NCBI GenBank assembly: GCA_900751885.1
Contig: CAADTH010000050.1
Coordinates: 185,125 to 249,124, forward strand
DNA from: Clostridia bacterium
GTDB lineage: Bacteria > Bacillota > Clostridia > UBA1381
Direction: 5' to 3'
Length of the DNA stretch: 64,000 nucleotides
In this document: piece by piece, positions 8,396 through 14,911 of the stretch
Layout of the letters: each line of letters starts with the position of its first letter
Numbering within the stretch: position 1 is the first letter of the stretch
Notes under the pieces: model-generated
The model's database searches: none
Told to the model about the DNA's origin: nothing
Seen by the model: only the letters and a program-made list of their open reading frames with translations
Made by a program: the position numbers and the translations under genes

Positions 8396-9277
8396 ATGGC
8401 AGATGAAATCATAAGAGGGAACAGCACGGATGGAAGCATCCGTGTGTTTGCGGCTGTGACGACCAATCTGGTCAATGAAGCACAGCGCATCCATAACAGC
8501 TTTCCGGTTGCGACAGCGGCGCTTGGGCGTGTGCTCACAGCCGCGGCAATCATGGGAGCAGATTTAAAGGGAAAGGATGATACAACGACAATCCAGTTTC
8601 GGGGAGATGGTCCGCTTGGACCTCTCGTGGCAGTGACGGACAGCAAGTCACAGGTGAGAGGCTATGTGGCAAATCCGTTTGTCGAGCTTCCCCTAAATAA
8701 AAAGGGGAAGCTTGACGTTGGAAAGGGAGTCGGACACGGCACGCTCGGCGTAGTCAGCGATTTGGGACTCAAAGAGCCATACAGCGGACAGGTTCCAATT
8801 GTTACGGGAGAAATTGCAGACGATTTAACCTACTATTTCGCGGTCAGCCAGCAGATACCCACGGCGATAGGGCTTGGGGTGCTGGTGGACACAGACAACA
8901 GCACAAAGTGTGCCGGCGGCTTTATTCTTCAGCTCATGCCGGAGGCAACCGAGGAAACGGCAAAGAAGTTAGAAACCCTTGTCAAAGAGTTGCCGCCTGT
9001 CACAGAAATGATTGACAAGGGAATGAATGCGCAGGATATGTTGTTTCGTGTGACAGAAGGATTTGATATGATTGCGGACAATCATCCTACCATACCGGTC
9101 TATCACTGCCCTTGCAGCCGTCCGCGGATGGAAGAAGCGCTCATATCGATTGGGAAAAAGGAACTGGAAGAGATTATTCGCGAGGACGAAAAGGCGGAAA
9201 TGACTTGCCGGTTCTGTGATGAAAAGTACCAATTCAATCGGGGGGAGCTGGAACAGCTTTTGGCACAGGCGAAGTAA
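8396..9277 (+). CDS. hslO: Redox-regulated chaperone Hsp33
   Basis: 293 residues. The N-terminal chaperone fold starts with the usual IIRGNSTDGSIRVFAAVTT. The C-terminal redox switch has four cysteines, CPC near residue 239 and CRFC near 269, which bind zinc when reduced. Oxidation releases zinc and activates the holdase in the cytoplasm. It starts 12 nt after cdaR behind GAAGGAGA and may be co-transcribed with it. Confidence 0.95.
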   Translation: MADEIIRGNSTDGSIRVFAAVTTNLVNEAQRIHNSFPVATAALGRVLTAAAIMGADLKGKDDTTTIQFRGDGPLGPLVAVTDSKSQVRGYVANPFVELPLNKKGKLDVGKGVGHGTLGVVSDLGLKEPYSGQVPIVTGEIADDLTYYFAVSQQIPTAIGLGVLVDTDNSTKCAGGFILQLMPEATEETAKKLETLVKELPPVTEMIDKGMNAQDMLFRVTEGFDMIADNHPTIPVYHCPCSRPRMEEALISIGKKELEEIIREDEKAEMTCRFCDEKYQFNRGELEQLLAQAK

Positions 9278-9314
9278 CGTTTCCATGATTATGAAAGAAA
9301 TCTGGGAAAAATGC

Positions 9315-9343
9315 TTGACAATTGTGAAAAAGCTTTATATAAT
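9315..9343 (+). promoter_or_regulatory. rpmH promoter
   Basis: TTGACA (9315-9320) and TATAAT (9338-9343) are both perfect consensus, separated by 17 nt, 60 nt before rpmH. This is the best-matching promoter in the window, as expected for a ribosomal protein operon. Confidence 0.85.
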
Positions 9344-9402
9344 TAGTTAGTGTCTAATTTTTAAAAGTGACGATAGGACAAACTAGTTGGGGAGGTGTCA
9401 GT

Positions 9403-9537
9403 ATGCTCAGGACATATCAACCGAAAAAACGCCAGAGAAAAAGAGAACATGGCTTTAGAAAAAGAATGAGAACGTCTTCCGGCAGAAAGGTTTTGGCGGC
9501 AAGAAGACAAAAAGGCAGAAAAAAATTAACGGCGTAG
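9403..9537 (+). CDS. rpmH: Ribosomal protein bL34
   Basis: A 44-residue frame, MLRTYQPKKRQRKREHGF followed by RKRMRTSSGRKVL and a basic tail, is the standard length and sequence of L34 (KRTYQP, HGFRKRM, GRKVLAARR). SD TTGGGGAGGTG lies upstream, with a consensus promoter before it. It heads the rpmH-rnpA-yidD-yidC-jag cluster. Confidence 0.97.
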   Translation: MLRTYQPKKRQRKREHGFRKRMRTSSGRKVLAARRQKGRKKLTA

Positions 9538-9570
9538 TTTGGTGCGGCGCATTGATCTGCACGGCGTGAG

Positions 9571-9616
9571 AGGCAAGAAGTGACGGGGCAGCAGGCCTGT
9601 ACTTTTTGCCTTTTTT
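9571..9616 (+). terminator. Partial terminator between rpmH and rnpA
   Basis: AGGCAAGAAGT (9571-9581) pairs with ACTTTTTGCCT (9601-9611), followed by a U-run. One mismatch and a 19-nt loop make it moderate. A partial stop after rpmH would let L34 be made in excess of RnpA, a known feature of this operon type. Confidence 0.6.
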
Positions 9617-9669
9617 ATAGCATTTGAGAAAAATGACTCTGTTTGATAGGGACGGCAAGTTGAGGTTTT

Positions 9670-10008
9670 ATGAAAGAGACAAAGACGCTAAAATTGAATA
9701 GGGATTTTAGACGGCTTTATGCGAGGGGGAGAAGCATAGCCAGCGGCTACGTCGTTGTCTATGCCATGAAAAACCGTCTCTCTTATAACCGGCTTGGACT
9801 GACCACGGGAAAGACAATTGGAAACGCAGTCCGGCGCAACCGTGCGCGGCGCCTGATGAGGGAGAGCTATGCCCACATCGAGGGAATAATCGAACAGGGA
9901 TACGATATTGTCATTGTAGCGCGAAGCCGTATCGCAGGAAAAGCCTGCCCTCAGGTCCAGCGCGATTTGGAATATGCAATGCGAAAAAGCGGTCTTTTAA
10001 AGGAGTAA
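9670..10008 (+). CDS. rnpA: Ribonuclease P protein component
   Basis: 112 residues, typical length. The signature GKTIGNAVRRNRARRLMRES, with its RNA-binding RNR motif, identifies it. It is the protein cofactor of RNase P in tRNA 5' maturation. It follows rpmH as in nearly all bacteria and is 4 nt from yidD. Confidence 0.96.
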   Translation: MKETKTLKLNRDFRRLYARGRSIASGYVVVYAMKNRLSYNRLGLTTGKTIGNAVRRNRARRLMRESYAHIEGIIEQGYDIVIVARSRIAGKACPQVQRDLEYAMRKSGLLKE

Positions 10009-10012
10009 TCCA

Positions 10013-10225
10013 GTGAAACAAATCATACTTTGGTTTATCCGCTTTTATCGAAGCGCTATTTCTCCATACAAAGGCGGCTCTTGCTGCCGGTTTGTTCCAA
10101 CTTGCTCGGAATATGCTCTGCAGGCAGTACAAAAATATGGGGCAATCAAGGGAAGTTATTTGGCAATCAGACGAATTCTGAGGTGCCATCCCTTTCATAA
10201 GGGTGGGTATGATCCACTCAAATAA
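10013..10225 (+). CDS. yidD: Membrane protein insertion efficiency factor YidD
   Basis: 70 residues from GTG, 4 nt after rnpA with SD AAAGGAG. The conserved core is intact: FYRSAISPYKGGSCCRFVPTCSEYA and a CHPFHKGGYDPL end, with the Cys residues expected. It assists YidC-dependent insertion of inner-membrane proteins. Confidence 0.95.
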   Translation: MKQIILWFIRFYRSAISPYKGGSCCRFVPTCSEYALQAVQKYGAIKGSYLAIRRILRCHPFHKGGYDPLK

Positions 10226-10245
10226 ACGGGAGGAAAACATAATAT

Positions 10246-11208
10246 ATGAATCTATTTACCATGCTGATAACAAGACCGATGGGTTTCATCATCGAGCTTA
10301 TCTACAGTCTTGTGAGAAACTATGGTCTGGCGTTGATTTTATTTACGGTGCTCATCAAACTGATTTTGGTACCGCTTACCGTAAAATCACAAAAGTCCAT
10401 GAAAAAGCAACAAAAGCTTCAGCCGGCGATTGCAGAGCTTCAAAAGAAGTATGCGAACGATAAGGAAAAACTGAACGTAGAAATGATGAAGCTTTATAAG
10501 GAAAACAATGTGGGGATGATGAGCGGATGTCTGCCGATGCTGATTCAGATGCCGATTTTGATTGGTCTGTATCAGGTCATTCAAAAGCCACTTAGCTACA
10601 TGCTGGGCGTGGACTTTAATATGGCAGAGTCCATCAACCGCGTGTTGGACATTCAAGGACGCATGGCGTCGCAGTTTCCGGATGTAATCGGAAAACTTGC
10701 GCAGTCTCCGATGAAAGACCTTGCGAATATGTATCAGATTCAGATTTCAAAGTGGAGTGAGATGCTGTTTGGACAGGGAGATCCATGGGTTATTAATTTC
10801 CACTTCTTCGGAATGGACTTGTCAAATGTTCCGACAGCCGCGCTCAATTCCTTGGTTCGCGGAGATTTTTCTAATATCGGCGTTTTAGCGCTTCTTGCCA
10901 TTCCGGTCATTGCGATTTTGACGACATGGCTGGTATCGAAGCTTTCACAGCCGAAGAAAAATACGAATGCAGATTCCTCTGAGGATATGTCTGGACAGAT
11001 GATGAAGGGTATGAACTTGATGATGCCGGTTATGACAGGCTTTTTTACATTCACACTTCCATCCGGATTGGGACTTTACTGGATTATCAGCAATGTGGTA
11101 CAATTGGTACAGCAAATAATATTAAACCGTCATTTCGACCGTAAGGAGGATGAGATCGATGTCAAAATTCCTGAAAAGCCTAGAAAAAAGCGCAAAAAAC
11201 GTAAATGA
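10246..11208 (+). CDS. yidC: Membrane insertase YidC/OxaA/SpoIIIJ family
   Basis: 320 residues without the large periplasmic domain of Gram-negative YidC. Five hydrophobic segments are visible; the family core spans GLALILFTVLIKLILVPLTV, the cytoplasmic coiled hairpin (KSMKKQQKLQPAIAELQKKY) and CLPMLIQMPILIGLYQVI. The C-terminus is highly basic (RKEDE..KPRKKRKKRK), as in ribosome-binding tails. It lacks an obvious lipobox Cys near the N-terminus, unlike Bacillus SpoIIIJ. It overlaps jag by 50 nt. Confidence 0.94.
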   Translation: MNLFTMLITRPMGFIIELIYSLVRNYGLALILFTVLIKLILVPLTVKSQKSMKKQQKLQPAIAELQKKYANDKEKLNVEMMKLYKENNVGMMSGCLPMLIQMPILIGLYQVIQKPLSYMLGVDFNMAESINRVLDIQGRMASQFPDVIGKLAQSPMKDLANMYQIQISKWSEMLFGQGDPWVINFHFFGMDLSNVPTAALNSLVRGDFSNIGVLALLAIPVIAILTTWLVSKLSQPKKNTNADSSEDMSGQMMKGMNLMMPVMTGFFTFTLPSGLGLYWIISNVVQLVQQIILNRHFDRKEDEIDVKIPEKPRKKRKKRK

Positions 11209-11854
11209 TGCCGTGCAGTCCGCGCTTTCCCAGATGAGTGCAGATATGGAGGATGTCACTGTCGAGGTGATTGACGAGGGCTCAAAGGGGTTCTTGGGAC
11301 TGGGCGTAAAAGAAGCCCGCGTGCGCGTGGATTTGAAGAATCCGCCTGTGTTTGTCGCGAAGAAGTTTTTAACTGATATTTTCCGCCAGATGAACATGGA
11401 TGTGGCGATTGATGCGAAGCTGGACGCAGATAAGTTACTTATCAATCTTACAGGGGAGAATATGGGAATCGTGATTGGGCGCCGTGGAGACACTCTTGAC
11501 AGCATCCAATATCTCACAAGCCTGATTGTCAATCACGAATCAGAGGAGTATATCCGCGTTGAGATTGACACGGAAAATTATAGGGAAAAGCGGACGGAAG
11601 CGCTGTTGGCATTGTCTGACCGTTTGGCACAGAAGGTGGAAAGAACAGGGAAAAAGTACACGCTTGAACCGATGAATCCATATGAGCGCCGTGTGATTCA
11701 TGCAAATTTGCAGGAAAATCAAGCTGTGACTACATATAGTGTCGGTGAGGAGCCATACCGCAAGGTGGTGATTGCACCGCAGGGCGCGTCGTCATATCAG
11801 AGGCGTCCGAGACGCTATTCCGGCACAGGCACCAATGAAAAGAAAGAACAGTAG
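11159..11854 (+). CDS. jag: RNA-binding protein Jag/KhpB (SpoIIIJ-associated)
   Basis: 231 residues from the ATG at 11159, which has AAGGAGGA 8 nt upstream; an ATG at 11150 lies within that SD. Three domains are seen in order: Jag-N (about 8-55, GSKGFLGLG motif), a KH domain with GENMGIVIGRRGDTLDSIQYL (about 100-120), and R3H with PMNPYERRVIHANLQ (about 175-190). It binds RNA with KhpA and affects wall growth. It starts inside yidC, so translational coupling is likely. Confidence 0.93.
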   Translation: MSKFLKSLEKSAKNVNDAVQSALSQMSADMEDVTVEVIDEGSKGFLGLGVKEARVRVDLKNPPVFVAKKFLTDIFRQMNMDVAIDAKLDADKLLINLTGENMGIVIGRRGDTLDSIQYLTSLIVNHESEEYIRVEIDTENYREKRTEALLALSDRLAQKVERTGKKYTLEPMNPYERRVIHANLQENQAVTTYSVGEEPYRKVVIAPQGASSYQRRPRRYSGTGTNEKKEQ

Positions 11855-11860
11855 AAAAAA

Positions 11861-11895
11861 AGGCGGAATTTGCTCTTGCAAATTCCGCCTTTTTT
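11861..11895 (+). terminator. Terminator of the rpmH-jag operon
   Basis: A perfect 13-bp stem (AGGCGGAATTTGC with its complement) and TCTT loop are followed by six T. The 3' arm also contains the -35 of the ribU promoter. Confidence 0.88.
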
Positions 11896-11904
11896 GCATA
11901 TAAT
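11876..11904 (+). promoter_or_regulatory. ribU promoter embedded in the jag terminator
   Basis: TTGCAA (11876-11881) lies in the loop and 3' arm of the preceding terminator. TATAAT (11899-11904) follows after 17 nt, about 12 nt before the riboswitch. Confidence 0.6.
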
Positions 11905-11915
11905 ATAAGCAATGT

Positions 11916-12023
11916 ATCTTCGGGGCAGGGTGAGATTCCCTACCGGCGGTGAAAGCCCGCGAGCCTTTTGGTTGATTCGGTGTAATTCCGAAGCCGACGG
12001 TATAGTCCGGATGAAAGAAGATC
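11916..12023 (+). promoter_or_regulatory. FMN riboswitch (RFN element)
   Basis: The conserved aptamer is complete: it opens with ATCTTCGGGGCAGGGTGAGA and TTCCCTACCGGCGGT, contains AGCCCGCGAGCC, and closes with CCGACGGTATAGTCCGGATG and AAAGAAGAT. It lies directly upstream of a terminator and ribU, so FMN should end transcription before the riboflavin transporter gene. Confidence 0.96.
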
Positions 12024-12043
12024 GGTTTTTGCATAAAAAAATG

Positions 12044-12090
12044 CCCCGGAAGGAATGCCCTGTATTGGGTTTTCTTCTGGGGATTTTTTT
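12044..12090 (+). terminator. Expression-platform terminator of the FMN riboswitch
   Basis: CCCCGGAAG (12044-12052) pairs with CTTCTGGGG (12074-12082, one G-U), followed by ATTTTTTT. It sits between the aptamer and ribU, the standard position for a transcriptional FMN switch. Confidence 0.85.
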
Positions 12091-12140
12091 GGGTAAAAAT
12101 CAACTCCTAGATACAGAATTATTTTTAGGAGGTTTTGTTC

Positions 12141-12746
12141 ATGGAAACAAAATTACAACAACCAAACAGGGTATTCACCACCAAATTCATTGCGAGCGTC
12201 GGAATACTCGCGGCAGCCTCAGCGGTTCTCATGCGGCTTTTTCCATTCCCGATTCCATTTTTGCCGCCGTTTTTGACCTTTGATTTCAGTGACATTCCGA
12301 TTCTCATTGGCGCGTTTGCCTTCGGACCGATTACAGGGCTCGCGATTGCGCTCATCAAGGATCTCATTTGCCTGTTTTCTACAACCAATGGCGGCGTGGG
12401 AGAATTGGCAGACTTTATCACGGCGGCGGCGCTTCTTCTGCCGGCTTCAATCATCTACCAGCGAAAAAAGACGAGAAAAAATGCTGTCATCGGGTTGCTT
12501 GCCGGAATTGTTGCAATGGGAATTGCCGGCGCGCTTGCAAACCAGTTTCTCTTGATTCCATTTTTTTCTCACGTCATGCCGCTGGAACAAATCTTTGAAC
12601 TATGTGGAAAGGTGAATCCCTTTATCAAGGATACCGCAACCTATATCCTCTATGGAGCGATTCCATTTAACCTCATAAAAGGAGTCGCACTTTCGGCAAT
12701 CACCATATTGATTTACAAAAAGATAGCGTATTTTCTGCACAAATGA
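12141..12746 (+). CDS. ribU: Riboflavin ECF transporter substrate-binding subunit
   Basis: 201 residues from the ATG at 12141, 8 nt after TAGGAGG; an upstream in-frame TTG has no SD. Six hydrophobic segments and the S-component signature (MRLFPFPIPFLPPFLTFDFSDIPIL, then KDLICLF) match RibU. It imports riboflavin with the shared ECF energising module, encoded elsewhere. The FMN riboswitch upstream confirms the vitamin. The conjugative element begins within about 30 bp of its stop. Confidence 0.94.
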   Translation: METKLQQPNRVFTTKFIASVGILAAASAVLMRLFPFPIPFLPPFLTFDFSDIPILIGAFAFGPITGLAIALIKDLICLFSTTNGGVGELADFITAAALLLPASIIYQRKKTRKNAVIGLLAGIVAMGIAGALANQFLLIPFFSHVMPLEQIFELCGKVNPFIKDTATYILYGAIPFNLIKGVALSAITILIYKKIAYFLHK

Positions 12747-12842
12747 TAAAAAAGAAAAACTTTACCTCGATTTAAAACTAAATTCAATGATTATCTCGGA
12801 AAGCCCTTGATTTACGGGCGTTTTCAAAGGATTGTAGGCTGA

Positions 12843-12866
12843 TTTTACTACCAATTTACTACTTAC
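12843..12866. other. Left-end integrase arm-type sites
   Basis: TTTTACTACC and TTTACTACTTAC lie 3 nt apart about 90 bp inside the left end. The same TTTACTAC core recurs at 44127-44163 next to int, as for Tn916 DR2-type arm sites. Around them, 12747-13039 holds a GCCC/GGGC hairpin (12803-12820) and a strong terminator but no convincing gene. Confidence 0.5.
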
Positions 12867-12982
12867 GGAGTTAGCTTTGATATGCCGCCGAAATCCTTTT
12901 GAAGATAGACCCCATACCGCCGTTTGGAAATGGCGTGGCACATCAGCAATCAAATAGAGAAACACAACACACCACCAGACAG

Positions 12983-13030
12983 GCGGCGTTACCTATTCCC
13001 ACACGGGAAAACAGGAACGCCGCTTTTTTT
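12983..13030 (+). terminator. Strong terminator near the left end of the element
   Basis: GCGGCGTT (12983-12990) pairs with AACGCCGC ending at 13023, with further pairing of TTCCC and GGGAA inside, followed by seven T. It would insulate the element from ribU transcription. Confidence 0.8.
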
Positions 13031-13039
13031 ATGCCCTCA

Positions 13040-13153
13040 TGTCACGCAGTAGGGGCAAAGGAAGCCTTGTATCATGGGGCTTTGCGGGCGCGGTTTTGAC
13101 CGGGCAAGGGATTTATACCTTTTCTCTCAAAAACGCCATTCTACCGCGTGACA
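13040..13153 (+). repeat. 114-bp element with inverted ends, copy 1
   Basis: It begins TGTCACGCAGTAG and ends CTACCGCGTGACA, an inverted repeat with 12/13 matches. A second copy of identical length and orientation lies at 33880-33993, roughly 80% identical by eye without gaps. An inner AAGCC/GGGGCTT hairpin is shared. This copy ends 27 bp before the replication-initiator-like gene. It contains no ORF of its own. Its nature is unknown. Confidence 0.7.
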
Positions 13154-13180
13154 ACCCCACAGCAAAGGAGTGATGAAGCT

Positions 13181-14083
13181 ATGGCAGTTTTCCGCGTGGA
13201 GCGCAACAAGGGCTATACCGTAATGAGCAACCACCACCTACGAAACAAAGAGCTGACGCTAAAGGCAAAGGGCTTGTTGTCGCAAATGCTATCCTTGCCG
13301 GAGGATTGGGACTACACCCTTGCGGGGCTGTCCCTTATCAACCGGGAGAAAATCGACGCTATCCGGGAAGCAATACGGGAGCTTGAACGAGCCGGATATA
13401 TCATGCGTTCCAGAGAGCGTGACGAGAAAGGACGCTTGCGGGGCGCGGACTATGTGATTTATGAGCAGCCGCAGCCACCGCCTAAATTGGATTTACCTAC
13501 GTTGGAAAATCCAATATTGGAAAATCCAACGTTGGAAAAACCTACGTTGGAAAATCCAATGCAATTAAATAAAGAGATACAAAGAACTGACTTACCCAAA
13601 AAAGATTTATCAACCACGGATTTATCAAGTACCCATTCCATTCCTATCCTTTCCCCTGACCCCTCACCTTTGGGGCAGGACACGGCAGAGCCGGAACGGA
13701 AAGGAACGGGAAAGAATGACGCATACAAAATCTATGAGGAAATCATCAAGGACAATATCGAGTATGACTTTCTCTTGCAGGACAGCAGCATTGACCGCGA
13801 CCGTCTGAATGAGATTGTAGACCTCATGCTTGAAACGGTATGCACCGCAAGAAAGACAATCCGTATTGCCGGGGACGACTACCCCGCCGAGCTTGTGAAA
13901 GCAAAGTTTATGAAGCTGAACAGCTCACACATTCAATTTGTGTTTGACTGTATGCGGGAGAACACCACCAAAATCCGCAACATCAAGCAGTATTTACGGG
14001 CGGTACTCTTTAACGCCCCGACCACCATTGACAGCTATTACACCGCCCTTGTCGCTCACGACATGGCAAGCGGAAAAGTTTGA
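13181..14083 (+). CDS. Replication-initiator-like protein of Tn1549-type elements
   Basis: 300 residues from the ATG at 13181. The N-terminus (MAVFRVERNKGYTVMSNHHL, then LTLKAKGLLSQMLSLPEDWDYTL and a second helical block) has a winged-helix layout common to RepA-like proteins at the left end of these elements. A proline-rich linker with four (T/I)LE(N/K)P pentapeptides follows (about 108-127). The C-terminal domain (about 180-300) is helical, with FVFDCMRENTTKIRNIKQYLRAVLFNAP, a DUF6017-like region. Role as replication initiator or regulator is inferred. The SD (AAAGGAG) is 13 nt upstream. Confidence 0.65.
   Translation: MAVFRVERNKGYTVMSNHHLRNKELTLKAKGLLSQMLSLPEDWDYTLAGLSLINREKIDAIREAIRELERAGYIMRSRERDEKGRLRGADYVIYEQPQPPPKLDLPTLENPILENPTLEKPTLENPMQLNKEIQRTDLPKKDLSTTDLSSTHSIPILSPDPSPLGQDTAEPERKGTGKNDAYKIYEEIIKDNIEYDFLLQDSSIDRDRLNEIVDLMLETVCTARKTIRIAGDDYPAELVKAKFMKLNSSHIQFVFDCMRENTTKIRNIKQYLRAVLFNAPTTIDSYYTALVAHDMASGKV
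13501..13560 (+). repeat. Four 15-bp tandem repeats inside the initiator-like gene
   Basis: Units GTTGGAAAATCCAAT, ATTGGAAAATCCAAC, GTTGGAAAAACCTAC and GTTGGAAAATCCAAT are consecutive. Each encodes a pentapeptide, and three of the four contain the near-palindrome TTGGAAAATCCAA. They could be mere linker expansion or iteron-like binding sites. Confidence 0.75.
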
Positions 14084-14097
14084 AAGGAGATACGACC

Positions 14098-14316
14098 ATG
14101 AAACAGGGAGCCTTGATTTTTGACGAAACCACCGACCGCTACGACATTCGCTTTGACCTTGCCGATTACTACGGCGGCTTGCATTGCGGGGACTGTTTCG
14201 ACGTGATGACTGGCGGCAAATGGAAGCCGACCCGTATTGAAATGAACATGGAACAGGAATGGTATCTTGTGGGGGTACGCGCCGGGGACTTGAACGGCTT
14301 ACGGGTGCGGCTTTAA
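14098..14316 (+). CDS. Small DUF5348-like protein
   Basis: 72 residues from the ATG at 14098 with SD AAAGGAG; it starts 14 nt after the initiator-like gene. The sequence (GALIFDETTDRYDIRFDLADYYGGLHCGD, then WYLVGVR) is mostly beta and resembles the DUF5348 proteins found at this position in related elements. No catalytic residues are apparent. Function unknown. Confidence 0.65.
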   Translation: MKQGALIFDETTDRYDIRFDLADYYGGLHCGDCFDVMTGGKWKPTRIEMNMEQEWYLVGVRAGDLNGLRVRL

Positions 14317-14428
14317 GCCCATGCGCCGCAGCACAGACAGGGACAGCCAGAAAAACGGCTGTCTTTTTTTCATGCCACAAAGCGGCGTACCACCCTAAAG
14401 CAGCCCCTACCGGAAAGGAGGACGGTAA

Positions 14429-14911
14429 ATGCAAGACGAAGTAAACGAAAAGACCGTTGCCATATCCATAAAGGCAACCAAACTGACGGCGGCACTTCTA
14501 CAAGCCGCCATGAAAAAGCTGCTTGCACAGGCGAAAAAGCAGCTTGACAAACAGGCAACGCCACACGGGAAGCAGACCCTAAAGCAGCTTATGAAGCAGA
14601 ACGCGGGTGTTTCCAATATCGAAATCACAGACAGCAATATCAAAGCCTTTGAGAGTACGGCAAAGAAGTACGGCGTTGATTTTGCATTGAAAAAGGACGC
14701 GACGGAAACCCCGCCCCGTTACCTTGTGTTTTTCAAGGGCAGGGACGCGGACGTACTGACCGCTGCTTTTAAGGAGTTTTCCGCAAAGAAACTGACGCAG
14801 GAGCAAAATCCCTCTATCCGCAAGGCATTAGCCGCCTTTAAGGAAAAGGCGAAGCAGCTTAACGCCAACCGGGAAAAGGTGAAGAACAAGGACAGGGGGC
14901 GCGAACTATGA
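14429..14911 (+). CDS. PcfB-like (DUF3801) conjugation protein
   Basis: 160 residues. The N-terminus MQDEVNEKTVAISIKATKLTAALLQ and the SNIEITDSNIKAFESTAKKYGVDFAL region match PcfB/DUF3801 proteins, which accompany the coupling protein in pCF10- and Tn1549-like systems. The start has SD GAAAGGAGGA. The stop overlaps the coupling protein start by 4 nt, so they are coupled. The C-terminus is lysine-rich. Confidence 0.78.
   Translation: MQDEVNEKTVAISIKATKLTAALLQAAMKKLLAQAKKQLDKQATPHGKQTLKQLMKQNAGVSNIEITDSNIKAFESTAKKYGVDFALKKDATETPPRYLVFFKGRDADVLTAAFKEFSAKKLTQEQNPSIRKALAAFKEKAKQLNANREKVKNKDRGREL

Noticed and set aside
13501..13560. CRISPR-like repeats
   Set aside because: 15-bp units without spacers, in frame within a gene.
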